The translations under genes were made by a program, and so were the position numbers. 64,000 nt of DNA from Salvator merianae (taxonomy: Eukaryota > Chordata > Lepidosauria > Squamata > Teiidae). Each line of letters opens with the position of its first letter. Position 1 is the first letter of the stretch. The stretch lies in the NCBI GenBank assembly GCA_003586115.2, contig QVOM02000034.1, positions 111,465,945-111,529,944 of the forward strand, in the 5' to 3' direction. The notes under the pieces were generated by a model that saw only the letters and a program-made list of their open reading frames with translations, was not told where the DNA came from and made no database searches. This document shows positions 1 through 11,747 of this stretch, one piece after another.

Positions 1-239
1 CTTGAGGTTATATTTAAGCCTTGCTGGGCAGGCTAGCTGCTCCTCCTGAGGATGTGGCTAATTCCTATTGGGCTGCTCCTCTGAGTCACCAAAAACAGGA
101 AACTCCGCTCTCCTCAGACGATGTGCTCATGCCGTGTGCTCATGCCATGTGCTTCTTTTTTGTGTTCTTTTTTGATAGAAGAGAAGTTGATACCATGTGC
201 TTCTCTTTGTCCTCTTTCAAAAAAAGCACCCTCCTTCTA

Positions 240-337
240 CTTCAACCAAGCAGGAACTCTTGCCATGGTCCAAACCAGCAGCCTCACTGGTCCAGACCCA
301 CTGGTTTGGAACATGGTGAGGCAGTGCAGAAAGGTCC
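240..337. mobile_element. G1 MITE, 3' end only
   Basis: The stretch ends in GCAGTGCAGAAAGGTCC followed by TTA, which matches the 3' terminus and preferred flank of the G1 MITEs found throughout the window. Upstream text (TGGTCCAGACCCACTGG, then GTTTGGAACATGG) resembles the subterminal part of other copies such as the one ending at 16787. No 5' terminus is recognisable, so the left boundary is arbitrary. Confidence 0.55.
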
Positions 338-340
338 TTA

Positions 341-2640
341 GAGTTGGTTCCTAAACAGCAAGTACAGCCAAGAATCTGGGATCATGGAAGCTGCAGTCCT
401 ACTGCATTCACAAGATGCCAAGCTGTAGAAACCTGTGAATCTGGGGTTCAAGTCTTGGAGAGCTGTTGATCAAAAATATCTAGACCTCAGTTGCTCACCC
501 TTATCTTTAATATCGCATAGGCACAGAATGATCAAGAATGGATGCCGCAGACCATTGGCATCAGCCTCATGCCTCAACCACCATCCAAGCAGCTATTCCT
601 TTACCAAGCTGCAGAGAAAGGGAAAATGGATGGGAATGTTGGACCCATCCATTATCCCTGCTAGGAAGCCTTCCTCCATGTGTGTCTTCTTGTTTTACGT
701 TGTAAGCCTAAGGGCAGGGACACATCTAGGTGTACATTTTGTAAGCTATTCCGGGAACCTTTTATGCAGGTTTTACACTGTGTGCCTTGGTGCATGATGC
801 AGAGGCCAGTCTTAGCCTGAATTGGATAATGGTGGCATATGCCAGTACCATTTGCTCGACAGCTCAGTTCCAGTCCTCTTCAGAGCTCAGGATTGGAATT
901 CACCTGTGCCGCAAATTGCTTTTTTCTGGGCCTGTTTTTGGAATCTGGCAAAATGGCACCAGGGTCCCCATTCTGCTTGGGATACTCCAGTCATCCGCAT
1001 GGTACCCAGCTGGAGCAGCCCACAGTTGGAACTCTTAGGAGAGTACACGATTTTCATTCTGGGGAGCACTCCAAGCTAAAGGTCCATATGACCAGAGTGT
1101 TCTCTGTGACACATGGACACTATATCAAATGGATGTTGGATTTCCCGGCAGCAGATAGCACAGTTTAAATGGACCATGTGGAAGCTGCTGGGTATACATA
1201 AGAATGGGACAAAAATGTACTAAATGGATGGATGGATGATGAACGAGCCTTGGATTTTTGGAAGGGAGGAAGACTGCAATGAAAAGAGACTTCTCTGTGT
1301 ATCCAAGATTATCCAAAGACCAAACTAGGCAAGAACATGCAGTAATTACATGCTCACATTTATTTATTTTTTAAAAATGCAATTGCAAAATTATTTGCAA
1401 AGGGAGGGATATAATCTTTGGAATCCCAGAAGATGTGGAGGCAGAATTTAACACATTCATGTTCATTTTCTTGTTCCACATTCAAGCTGTAGACGTAAGG
1501 AAAGTTAGCCCTCTGAAGCCACACTTTGTTTTCAGAAAGAAATTCCAGCTTCAGGGGAAGGATTTTCCCCAGAGCTACAGCACAGAAAGGAGTTTTAATT
1601 TTGTCTCTATATTTGTTGCACTTCATAGAACTATTTGTATGGTTCCCCCACAATGGTATTTGCATAATTTAAAAAACTGCTGCTGAAAGACACACATTTA
1701 ACTTTTTATGAAGAAAGGGAGTTTATCTGTATGGAAATAATAGAAGAACTTAAAAAAAAAAAACGCTTTCACAATATTGGGAAAATATTGTAGCATGCTC
1801 TGCAGTATTTGACAAGAAAGTTAAATTAGATTGCATACATTATTGGTGCCTTGCTTATTCTGTGGCTGTGGGTCTTTCATAAATCTTGAAGATTTTTAAA
1901 CTTCACAAGTGGAAACTAATGGGAAACTGGTGGAGTAGCAATTGTGGGGAGCCAAGTTAAAGCTGGCGAGTTGGAATCTAAGCTAACTTTTCTTCATCTT
2001 GTTCTTCTGGTTCAAGGAGGATTGTTCATTATGCTGTTCTCAAAATCTCCCCACTGGGAGACCCTGTGCTCCTACACCCACACAAAGCTGCTTTCTCCTC
2101 TCTTTTGCAGATGGTGCGTCTTTTGCTACAGAACAGAAGGCTTCAACAAAGCGCAAGCTGACACATCTGTGCACTGCTTCTAGACGAAAAGATGTTTGCT
2201 GAATTTTAAGTTAATGGACCAAAATTCATCTGTGATGCAAATCCCTTAGAGTAGCCGTTAACTTCAATGGAATCATGTCAGGGGAAATATAATTATACTT
2301 AAATAATCAGACTCTATTTGTATGCAAGTGGTTACTCACATCAAAGGAGAAATTAGCAGATTTTCTATTGTGTCAGCTGAATTTATCTGCTTTCATCTCC
2401 TCTCCTGCTTAAAAAGAAGGGGAAAAGCATTTACTATGTACCACAGAAACTTTCATTCACATCTAATTTGTACTCCTGAACAGAATGTGCTGTCACTTAG
2501 TTAAATTGGTAAATCAGGGATCTAGAAATATTGAAGTGGGAAGCAAACAGTTTGAACAAGTGTGTGTTTGTCTGTAAATTTAACTGGAACTATTTGCAAC
2601 AATAAATGGAGTTCCCATTTTTGACCCCCTATTTTAAGAC
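341..2640. other. No recognised gene or full element
   Basis: About 2.3 kb with no supported gene. Short open frames occur on both strands but none shows domain-like composition or splice context. Around 900-1030 there are phrases such as AAAATGGCACCAGGGTCCCC that recall G1 internal sequence, with no termini. A short ATGG tandem run lies near 1225-1240. The rest looks like AT-rich unique or old decayed sequence. Confidence 0.5.
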
Positions 2641-2643
2641 TAT

Positions 2644-3019
2644 GGCTGCTCCACAGACAGTAAAAAAAGGAATCAAGTTTACAGGTGGCAGCATTTATTT
2701 GTTAGTGTCTTAGGCCCTTTCTGCACTGGGCCTTATTCCAGATATTCTGGAACAGGAGCCTTCCATCTGCATGCTAGTGCAAACTATGGCAGGTCCTAGG
2801 GCCTGCTGTAGTCAGTACTAGCATGAGGATGGCATGCGCTTATTCCAGAATATAATGCAGAATAAGGCCCCGTGCAGAAAGGGCCTTAATCTGCATTGAA
2901 GGCCAAAAAAATGCACTAAAAATGGATTAGAACTGGGATGGGAACACAAGGGTCTGCATGGTACCAGTTCTAGGTCTCTTTTGAGCTGCTTTTTTTTTTT
3001 AATATGTCCAGATGCAGCC
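2644..3019. mobile_element. G2 MITE, interrupted by a G1 MITE
   Basis: The left end GGCTGCTCCACAGACAG and the right end CCAGATGCAGCC are inverted and related, and are flanked by TAT at 2641-2643 and 3020-3022. The inner parts (GGTGGCAGCAT on the left; a run of T after TTTTGAGCTGC on the right) match the copies at 17926-18132 and 52091-52326. A complete G1 MITE at 2713-2885 with its own TTA duplication splits it. Without the insert the element is about 200 bp, the usual size for this subtype. Confidence 0.75.
2713..2885. mobile_element. Short G1 MITE (173 bp), nested
   Basis: Termini GGCCCTTTCTGCAC and GTGCAGAAAGGGCC are exact inverted repeats, and the inversion continues imperfectly inward (GGGCCTTATTCCAGA against TGCAGAATAAGGCC). 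TTA flanks both sides at 2710-2712 and 2886-2888. It has no coding capacity. Partial relatives with the same start lie at 34995-35085 and 58545-58650. It sits inside the G2 element 2644-3019 and is therefore younger than it. Confidence 0.85.
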
Positions 3020-3065
3020 TATAACTTTATTCCCCACAAATTGACATCAGCAAAGAAAAGGTAAA

Positions 3066-3203
3066 GGCTTCATCCAGGCTTCACTTACTTATTCCGCTAT
3101 ATATGGATATTCTGGAATAAAGCAAGAATATTCTGGAATATCCGTGCTTTATCCTGGAATACCCAAATATAGAGGAATAAGTAAGCAATGTCTGGATGCA
3201 GCC
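3066..3203. mobile_element. Short palindromic G2 MITE (138 bp)
   Basis: Starts GGCTTCATCCAGGCTTCAC and ends TGTCTGGATGCAGCC. Nearly the whole element is an inverted repeat: ACTTACTTATTCC on the left against GGAATAAGTAAG on the right, with GGATATTCTGGAATAAAGCA near the centre. AAA flanks both ends (3063-3065 and 3204-3206). A close relative lies at 23113-23238. It could fold into a long hairpin if transcribed. Confidence 0.75.
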
Positions 3204-3537
3204 AAAGACTTTACTGTAAAATCTATGGAACTGCCTTTCCAAACAAACCCATCAGAAGGCACCACTTCTTGTTTATAAACTGTGTGAAACATTATTTGTC
3301 CAAATAAGCTTTTGCATTGTATATAACCATGCTGTGCATTGTAGCCAACTCTTCTGCTCTTTCATTTCTAACAGAAAGCCTGGAGGCAATTTACAGCAAA
3401 AGGATATCAATACAAATAAAGAGAATTAAAAACCAAAGCCAAAATAAAACAAAATAATTAAGAAAAAGCACAGCTAGACACAACTGAAGCACAAGAACAA
3501 GACAGACTTAATTGTTTGCTTAAAGTAAATAATCTAA

Positions 3538-3887
3538 GGGCCTTTCTGCATTTACCTGGTGCAGACCTAGAATCCTGGGACTCAGGACCTGTTTGCCAGG
3601 TAAGTGCATGTGCACGGCCCCACTGCAGTAGTGTCTGGGAGCATCTACAGCCTCTCACAGATGCTATGGACAACAGCAATGTTGTTCACAGTTTGATTGG
3701 GAGCAGCTGGATTGCTTCCAATACTTGATGATCCAGATCACAAGTCACTTGACCTGGATCAGCTCCATCCTGTGCAGATGGAGCACACCAGAGGAGGGCA
3801 GGGCTACCTCATATTTCACACAAATTGTGGAAGGAAGACCCTTAGTGGACTTGGTGGTAAGGAATACCAGCAAATGCAGAAAGGCCC
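3538..3887. mobile_element. G1 MITE (350 bp)
   Basis: Starts GGGCCTTTCTGCATTTACC, ends AAATGCAGAAAGGCCC, and is flanked by TAA at 3535-3537 and 3888-3890. The first half contains a copy of GGTAAGTG (3599-3606), a splice-donor-like string that recurs in this family. No coding potential. It lies immediately upstream of the L2-like LINE fragment, but the two are separate elements. Confidence 0.85.
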
Positions 3888-3899
3888 TAACATACCTTA

Positions 3900-4965
3900 G
3901 GAAACAATTCAATCGTGTGGCTGCTGATGAGGTCTTCTTTAGAATTCTTAGTAGCAGAATCCATAGCAGGACCTTGGAGGAATTATTTATTTATTTTTCA
4001 TTTCATTTCATCTGCTGTGACAAATTTGCAGCGTGCTTTGAGGGCAAAGTTGCACAGATCTGTAAGGGATTAGATGCCACAGTTAAAAATAGTCCAAAGG
4101 AAGCATCCAGAGAACCATCTGGTCCAGTTATCTTGGATCACTTTTGATTACTGAGGCCAGAGTTTGTGGACAAGCTGCTTTGCTGGGGTTTGGCCAGCCA
4201 CCATGCCCTCTGGATCCTTGCCCTTGTTGGCTAATTAAATCTAGCTGGAAGGGCATGACTAGGTGGGTTCAGAAAGTGGTAAATGCCTCTTTGAGAGATG
4301 GGGTGGTCCCACTGGCTCTTAAAAAGGCATGGTGTGCCTCTCCTCAAAAAACCCTCCCTTGATCCAGATGAGTTACACAACTACTGCCCATTGGCCAGCA
4401 TATCCTTGTGGCTGTGCAGTTGCTAGTACACTTGGAGGAAGCTGATTATCTAGACCCATTTCAATTTGACTTCAGGCCTGGTTATGGCATGGAAACCACC
4501 TTGGTCACCCTTTGTTGATTACTTTCTCTGGGAGAAAGATAGGGAATGTTACTCTGTTGGTTCTCCTGGACCTCTCAGTGGCTTTTGATATCACTGACCA
4601 TGGTATCATTCTGGAAAGACTACGGCATTTGGAAGTGGGAGGCACTGCATTGCATTGATTCTGCTCCTAGCTCCAAGGTTGATGCCAGAGAGTGACTGTG
4701 GGAGATTTCTATTCCATGCCCTGGGGACTCACTTGTGAGGCTCCTCAGGGATCGGTCTTAACTCCCATTCTTTTAAACATCTCTATGAAGTCACTGGAAG
4801 AGGTCATCAGTGGATTTGGACTGAGATGTCATCAATATGCAGATGACACCCGACTCTATCTAACAATGCCTTCTTAATCAGGAAAGGTAGTCAAAGTGCT
4901 TGGAGGCAGAAATGGGCTGGATGGGGGCCAATAAATTGAAACTGAATCCAGACAAGATAGAGTAA
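3900..4965 (+). pseudogene. L2-like (CR1-clade) LINE, decayed reverse transcriptase fragment
   Basis: Several frames together read as a non-LTR reverse transcriptase. In order: CFEGKVAQICKGLDA (about 4035-4080), the linker LDPCPCWLIKSSWKGM (about 4210-4260), LDPDELHNYCPLAS (about 4360-4400), YLDPFQFDFRPGYGMETTLV (about 4450-4510), LLVLLDLSVAFDI (about 4556-4594), then APQGSVLTPILLN and the catalytic YADD box at 4835-4846. It ends in a MGWMGANKLKLNPDKIE-like tail. Stops and frameshifts separate the blocks, so it is non-functional. Assignment to L2 rather than another CR1-clade family is from motif wording, not a search. Both the endonuclease part and the 3' tail are missing. Confidence 0.8.
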
Positions 4966-4974
4966 TTTTTATCT

Positions 4975-5500
4975 TGTCTTATACTTGAAGGTCTCAGAGT
5001 GGGTTACAAACATAAAAATAAAGTATAAAACGAACACGCTAAAACAATATCAGTGCTAAAAGTGAGGAAAGGAAGCTGTTTCCTCAGCCAAAGGCCAGGG
5101 TAAATAGTGGCCTCTTCACTAATCTCCTGAATGTATATAGTGAAGGTGCCTGGCACACCTCAGGAGGGAGGCTATTTCACAGACTAGGTATAGGCAGGTT
5201 AAAATGGGAGAAAGCATTCCTTTAGATATTTGGGGCCCAAGCCATTTAAGGCCTTATAGGTTAAAGTTAATACCTCAGATTGAGTTCCCTAGCAAATTGG
5301 CAGCCAGTGCAGCTTTTCAAAGACTGGCATCACGTGCCAGCTGTCCTGGTCAGCAGCCTGTACTAGCTGCAGCTTCTGACCTGTCTTCAAGGGCAGGTGA
5401 GTTCCCAGGATGTTGAGAAAGAATCTCCCATAACCATTCACTGCCATTGACTGTGGAGACAGGAGTAGCTTTTCACTTTGAAAGGCTGAAATAGATGAGT
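4975..5500. repeat. LINE-type retroposon tail fragment
   Basis: The phrases CCAAGCCATTTAAGGCCTTA, TTGGCAGCCAGTGCAGC, AGCTGCAGCTTCTGACC and CTTCAAGGGCAGGTGAG are in the order I associate with a common reptile LINE-derived interspersed repeat. The junction with the preceding reverse transcriptase fragment is abrupt, which suggests an internally deleted LINE or a second insertion. Family and strand are uncertain. Confidence 0.4.
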
Positions 5501-5559
5501 TATGAGAAACCTGACACACTAATTAGCAGTGGTGGCTTATGGGCCACATTCATGAGGGT

Positions 5560-6988
5560 AATGGACAAGAAGTATGGCTTTAGTTGGAAGCCTTGCTTTG
5601 CTTTGATCCTATTGAACTCTAATCTGCTCCACTAAGGGTGAAAGCACTGTCTGGCGGTATCGAAACAAAGCTTTCAACTGGTGTGTTATCATTCTTCTAA
5701 ATCCCTGTAGATTTGGATCAACTGGTTGTTGGTACACATGACTAATGATCAGTCAGTAGAGACCACAGTGATGTCAGTGGCCATTTAGACTGTCAGGTTA
5801 ATTTCTCACTTACTTGGTGAACTGAACTGGTTCTATATTGGGTAATCCAGTCAACCACCGCTGCCTCACTGGTCCTGATTTGCTGATCATTGCTGAAATG
5901 GAAGTGTTGGTCTGCTAATATTATGTCACCAGCTCCAGAACAAATACAGAGAACTTCATTGTGCAGCCATGGAACAAAAGTATGTAATAGCTTTCTATCC
6001 AAATACACTTAGGAGAAAATCCCAGTGAACCCAGGAGACCTGACTTCTGAATAAGCACACAAAGGGCTATGTTAGAAAAATATAAGCCTGAGAAGGGATA
6101 TTTTATCACCACACTAAAAAACATGTTGAAAATGAGCATTTTACAATTAGCAGAGATACAGATGTGCCAGTGGAAGAAATCCAGTTCAATAAGCCTTCAG
6201 TGAGACAAACTGCTCCAGCTATAATTATTTCTGAATATAATAAATATAAAACAACATATTGCCTGTGGGAAATTCCAAAAGTAGATTTTGATCACTCAGG
6301 GAAGGAATAAGTATTTATTACAAAATATATTGTTAGACAGAGTCAGTATAGGAAAAGACATTTCCAAAAAGACATTTCTGCCTTTTCATTGTTATGTAGG
6401 TTTTAAACAGGAAAGCCGTAAGTTTGAGGGATTTTTGATCTTTTTGATCTTCAGAAGACTTGCATGTCAGAGTATGACAGTAAGCAGAATGGAGCTTTCA
6501 GGTCAGGAAAATGATTCTCTGTTCAAATGTTTTAAGATAAAATACCAGCTTTCCCAGACATCTTAATTGTTTGTGGTGAACTTTTTTAATGATCAGAAAC
6601 AAACTTAGCTAATTGCAAACCAATGTGCTGACTCTTGGATGTTTCTGGCTTTGAGAAAAAAAAAGAAAAGAGCTGGAATCAATAGCAAACTGATTTAGAT
6701 CTCAGCAAAGAGGCTATAAAGCCATGGTCAAACAGGAAAATGAGAAGCAATTTTTAAAGACTGTATTGCACTTTTATCCTGCTCCTTTCTGAAGAAGCTT
6801 CTGTATTAAGTGGCTCATCAGCAGGGATATATCCAAGGCAATGTGGCCAGGTGCCTTACTTTTTAGAGAAGAACTCTCCAGATGAATGTTGGTTAAATGG
6901 CAAAGAATGTTAAGACAAGAGATAGGGGCTTTGGAGATTATGTGGATTGGAGAGCAAGTGAACAAGCACACAGCTGAATATGTGAAGC
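5560..6988. other. No recognised feature
   Basis: About 1.4 kb of AT-rich sequence. Open frames up to about 90 codons occur on both strands, but none has a recognisable motif or convincing exon boundaries. I see no repeat termini. Confidence 0.45.
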
Positions 6989-6991
6989 TGA

Positions 6992-7779
6992 GGTTTTTCT
7001 GCACTGAAAGGCCCATGATTGGAATCAGTGGTTCTGAAACAGCCAGGCCTGCTAGTTCTGATCACGGAAAGGTGTAGGCTGAATTAGCACCATCTGGTGC
7101 TGGTCCAGACCAGTCCATGACGTGTCCTCTCAGCACGCGCAGGCTTTGATGCCAGTTTGCTACACCCAGTGGCGTAGCTAAAGGTTTTGCTGCCCAGGGC
7201 GAAACGGCGGCAGAGGAGTGCAAGCTGTCCTGTACTGCAGCCTCCCCCCCCCCCGACGACCGGTGGGTGGGTGTGGCGCTGCACTCTCCTTCGCGCTCGC
7301 TCTCCGGCATGCCGGGCGGATAGAAAAGGACCTGGCTGCATGGGCCACCCGGCACAACGCGCCACCCGGGACGACCCGCCCCCCTGCCCCCCACTTGGTA
7401 CGCCACTGGCTACACCTCCAGGGCTAGGAGCAAAAGTTCTTAGCCTCAGAGTTTTTTAGTGATGCATTTCAGCAATGTGCCCTGGTACATCACTGAAATG
7501 CTTCCTCTGATAGTCCAGAACGTGGGAGGTATAACTTCTGCATACCTCCCATATTCTGGATCAGGCCCTCTGGTCTGCCAGTAGACATGCTTAATGGTGT
7601 CTTCTGGTGGTACTAGACAGGGCCTTCCTAATCTGAATCATGCTGCATCTTATGCAGATGGGGAGCTTTCCAGTAGGGGGCGTGGTCTCACAGATCTGCA
7701 TTAACGTGTGCATCTATGAGGCCCAGAAGCTTACTATTGGGGCCCTTGCTCCTGTCTAAAGGTAAATGCAGACAGGCTC
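6992..7779. mobile_element. G1 MITE, split by a hAT MITE
   Basis: One end reads GGTTTTTCTGCACTGAAAGG and the other GGTAAATGCAGACAGGCTC; both are decayed G1 termini. TGA flanks the element at 6989-6991 and 7780-7782. Internal phrases (CAGGCCTGCTAGTTCTGATC) are the reverse complement of the 3' half of the copy at 16277-16787, so this copy is inverted relative to that one. The hAT MITE 7167-7408 and its 8-bp duplication interrupt it, leaving about 540 bp of G1 sequence. Confidence 0.7.
7167..7408. mobile_element. hAT-type MITE (242 bp)
   Basis: Starts CAGTGGCGTAGC and ends GGTACGCCACTG, giving inverted ends CAGTGGCGTA. It is flanked by a perfect 8-bp direct repeat GCTACACC at 7159-7166 and 7409-7416, the duplication length typical of hAT transposons. 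The interior is strongly GC- and CpG-rich, unlike its surroundings. Open frames through it are compositional only. A second copy lies at 49901-50163. Confidence 0.88.
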
Positions 7780-7958
7780 TGAGTTTTTACACTTGTCTTT
7801 ACGCAAATTTTGTGGAAACCTTCACATGAGCCTGTTCTCTTTCTCACAATATCTAAATGGCCGCCTTGGTCCAAGGTCATTATTGCCCATGTTTTAAAAT
7901 TGGACCAAAATACACACAGATAATTATCTCATATGGGTTCAGTCAGTTATCCAGCTTT

Positions 7959-8535
7959 GGGCCTGTTCGCACTCAGCTCCGTAGACTGTTCCCAGTAGTT
8001 GGCTTCGGATCGGAGAAGTTGGAGAACGCTGGCTGCCATTCGCACTCTCAGCCAGAGGAACGGACCTGAAGCCGACCAGCAGAGGGAACAGTGCGGATGG
8101 CATCTGCTAGTTCGGTACCGCACTCCGTACCATCGAGCTCTGCTTCGTAACCAGAGGGCTCCTTACGGAGCCGGCTTCGTGATGGCAGCTAGGCTGCCAT
8201 GCCCAAAGGGCTATCCCGGGCACGAAGCATCGGACCGGGATATGAAGCTTCGGACCAGGGTATGAAGCTTCGGAGCATGCAAGCTGCCGCGCCAGCCACG
8301 CCCGGCCGCCATTTCAAACGTGGACGGGAGTGCGAAAGCACCGTGCCCGATCTTCGCTCCATCGCACAGGTTGGAATGAAGACAAGCTTTTACTTGTCTA
8401 GCCTTACCCAGGATCAGGTATGAATCGGGTACGATGTGGTTCAGATCGGGTGAGGTGCGCGCCCACGGCAGGGCGAAGCCTCCGTTCCAGCGAACGGACA
8501 AGAACGTTCCACCGCTGTAGTGCGAACAGGCCCCC
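7959..8535. mobile_element. G1 MITE (about 577 bp), CpG-rich and apparently young
   Basis: Termini GGGCCTGTTCGCACT and AGTGCGAACAGGCCC match in inverted orientation over 14-15 bp, and both keep the TTCGCAC CpG that most other copies have lost. The interior is CpG-rich and contains a short tandem phrase ATGAAGCTTCGGA (about 8240-8275). Flanking duplication is unclear: TTT on the left, CCT or TAA on the right depending on how many terminal Cs are counted. No transposase is encoded. Confidence 0.75.
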
Positions 8536-8539
8536 TAAG

Positions 8540-10520
8540 TCTCTCAGTACACACTCAGGTTGCGTGCACAAGTCTCCTGCCTCAAGATGGCTTGAGGAGG
8601 GAGTTGAGGCTGGTGGACCCCTGCCATCCCAGGGAGCTGCTGATATGGCTTCCCCAAATCAGCTTGGGGGAACCAGCACTTGCACAGTATGCCTATTTTT
8701 TTGGTTCTCTGTGCCAGTCCCCTGCAGCCCTCAGTTGATAAAACCTGAGTCAATGGAACAGGCACTGGCCAGTGTGCCCTGTCCCCTACCTTAGGGCAAC
8801 TTCCGAGGTCCAGGGTGGGGAGACATGCTGATACCCCACCCTGGGTGAGAGGCACCTAGAAAAGCCTGGAATTCCTTAGAATGAATGTGCAAACTGATGG
8901 TGAGAATGAGGAGAACAAAAAGGGCTACAAGCTTATCCAAAAACCCCACAGTGATGGGGAGACAATCTACTTTGCTACTGTAATTCCTGTGGCTTCTGTA
9001 ACCTGTGTTTTGCTAAGAAGATCTTAATAGTTTTTACAAGTGCATGTATGCTTCTTATACATGAGAAGCCTGCCAATGGGTCAGTTTCCCAAGGTGTCAC
9101 CTGGCATGTTTTCCTGTATGTCCTACCCAAAGCACTTGATTAGTCTCCGAGTTCCTTCCTGGCTCCTCTGACTGTCTTAGGTGCCATGAGTGAGTGCAAA
9201 AAACAAGGTCTTTAGTGTAGTGGCCCCTTTACTGCAGAACATCTAGATGTATCTTTAACCCAAAACTGGCTCTTTGGGCTGACATTTGGAGAAGGCTGGC
9301 ATTGTTTGACTATACTGTTTTGTTAAGGCCTTCTACGCGACTGTTCATTCTGTTTTTGCTTCTACATTTCAAGTTTTGAATCCTGCCTCTGGCTTTTTAT
9401 AACAGCAGCAGCAGAAAACAACATGCTCTTTTGCTTTATTACCTTATTTATTTTGGACTTTTTTTGCCGGGAATTTTTTTTGATAGGAATAGGACAGGTC
9501 CAATTATGGGATGACATCAGGAGAACAGTGTCTGCAGTATGCCTCAATCTTAATTTGACATTATATACTCCTGCTCTTGGATATGATGAAGTTTAGCGTA
9601 TGCACCTGGGCAGGTTGTTGCTGGTCAGAGTTTCAGAGAGGCTTAGAAGGAAACATTTAAGCATGGGTTCAGGGGCATCACTGAATTAACCACTGGTGAG
9701 GAACCATTTTATTCCTCTTCAGCTTGAACGGTCCTTCAGGAAGGTCTGATTTGGTAAGTGCAGTTGAATATTTGTTCACTGGCAAAGCCTGACATTTATT
9801 TTACAGGCATTACAATTTGCTCAAAAGGAAATTAGATGAGAGACTGTCCTCTACAGTGAATTAATTAATACAATCTTGAAGAACAACAAATAGCCCTGTG
9901 GGGAAATGCTGCATATCCAGTACTGATGAGCAGGTGATAAATGCCAGACTATTGCTCAAGGCTGCTTTAGTTACGACCTGAAGCACAGCCATCTACATGC
10001 ACCAAGGCACCAACACAATCGAAAGGAAATGAAAACAGTGTAAAAGAAAAAAAAGACCTTGCTGTCCTAACAGATTACTCTGAAAGACAAATGCAGACGA
10101 CCTGCCCAATGTGCTAAGTCAACCTATTTTAACTGCTAAGAAGCCCATAAGCAGCCTTGCAATACAAGGTAAATGCACTGGTTTGGAGGTATGTTTGCAT
10201 TCATTTTAGAAAATAACTGAAGCAGACAGCCAAGAGGTTCAGTCTATGCGTATCAAGTTGTGGAAGATTTTCTTACATGAAGGGCAATTTTAGGTGAAGA
10301 GATAGCTGGGTCAAGATGCCATTTTAGAGTCTGGTTCCTTGCCACAAACAGACACAACGGCTGCTTAGCATAAGGTCACAGGTGATATGAACCACCAGAG
10401 ATGGTTAGCATCAATGGGATGCTTCTAGCTTAGCTACAGACCACAGATCTTTGAGCTCCTTAGCAGATCTTAGCAACACCAACTAGGTGCCTAAAAAGAA
10501 ATGACTAGCATTAGAGCTAC
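8540..10520. other. No recognised gene or complete repeat
   Basis: About 2 kb. Open frames near 8540-8850 on both strands are the longest but carry no motif and lie next to the CpG-rich MITE. I see no repeat termini, tRNA or microsatellite. Confidence 0.45.
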
Positions 10521-10523
10521 TTA

Positions 10524-10800
10524 GGCTGTCTCCAGAGGGCAAGAGGAAAATGTTGGATCTTGTTTGGATCCTGTAATTGCCTCTCATCATCTCTACCAGA
10601 CAGCAGGGCAACATTGAGGGGCAAGCGCAAGCACTTACCTGTCTGGATACTTGCTCCAGTGATGGCGAGGCCTCACTGATGATGTGAAATACCCAGAAGT
10701 GCATCACTGCTCATGCGCAATCACCAGTTCTGGTGCTGTGCATGCGCGGAAGCCATTTTCTTCAAGGCCCACAGCAAAAGCAAGCATTAAGAAAAGCAAG
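10524..10800. mobile_element. G2 MITE, one end plus core
   Basis: Begins after TTA (10521-10523) with GGCTGTCTCCAGAGGGC. The sequence is the reverse complement of the right part of the element ending at 12503: the shared blocks are CAAGAGGAAAATGT, CACTTACCTGTC (rc GACAGGTAAGTG) and AATCACCAGTTCTGGTGCTG (rc CAGCACCAGAACTGGTGATT). The far end is not obvious and is placed near CTTCAAGGCCC. Confidence 0.6.
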
Positions 10801-11745
10801 CAAGTATATGCACAGCTCTAGGTTCCTTCATGTAATTAGAATCATTGAATGTAGAATTTCTCATCTTGTGTATGTTATGGGCAGAACCAGAGAACATGTT
10901 AGTGTTGGGGCAGCAGTGGATACCGACCCACTCCTCACATTCAGAAAAAGTGAAAGGGCACCCATTACTGGATTTGGAAGAGGTGCCAATTCTTAACTTA
11001 ATTTCAGCATTCTACCCATGATGCCAGAAGTTGCCAGAGCGATGCCCAATGGCACAATGGTGTCCTTAAAGACTTCCCTTGTCACTTGGAAACACCTGAG
11101 CCTGAGCCTCCAGATCTCTTCCAAAGGGAATGAAGCCACCAGAAACAGTGGTGCTTACAAAATGCCCCTAACATCTCAGACCTTCTCAAGGACACTAAAA
11201 GAGTGGTGAGCTATACACTGAAGTTGCTTCCACACCTCAGTGGCAGCAAGCACTTCAAGCTTGTGCCTCACCTTCTCTGAAGCTCGTAACTCAGTTTTGA
11301 GCCTCCACTGTGCTGGAAAAGGGCCAGGAAGTGGGCATTTTCTGACATGACACCTGCACAAAGAAGTCACTCTTGCACTGCTGTGGATCCACATGGCAGC
11401 AGCCAAGAGTGGTGAAGGTGAGGGTACCCTCAAGGTGTTTTTTCTCTCCTCTGAGGGAAGAGTGCTCTGGTGGGCACTTGCAGAATATCCAGTTCCCTTC
11501 TTAGAGCTGTATGGTGGCAGGTGCCATGGGCATTTGGTCTACACACCTCACAGCTTCTTCAGGTTGCTTCCCACTGTACTTGTGAATGCAGCCTAAGCTA
11601 CACCAACTCTGCAACGTTTCTTTACAGATAGCAGCATAATCGTGTGGAAAATAAAATTATACTTCTCCATCTCTGACCAATTGTGACACCTCTCCCTTCC
11701 TTGCCCCAGGACTTAAGCTTATTATCCAATGCATAGCTGGAAGCT
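10801..11745. other. No recognised feature
   Basis: About 0.9 kb between the two inverted G2 copies. The moderate-length open frames have no recognisable domain or splice context. Nothing else is supported. Confidence 0.45.
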
Positions 11746-11747
11746 TC

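Noticed and set aside
4692..4877. Active reverse transcriptase with YADD box
   Set aside because: The catalytic box is present, but surrounding blocks are separated by stops and frameshifts and the endonuclease is missing.
7062..7459. GC-rich overlapping frames on both strands
   Set aside because: They run through the CpG-rich hAT MITE, whose composition removes stop codons.
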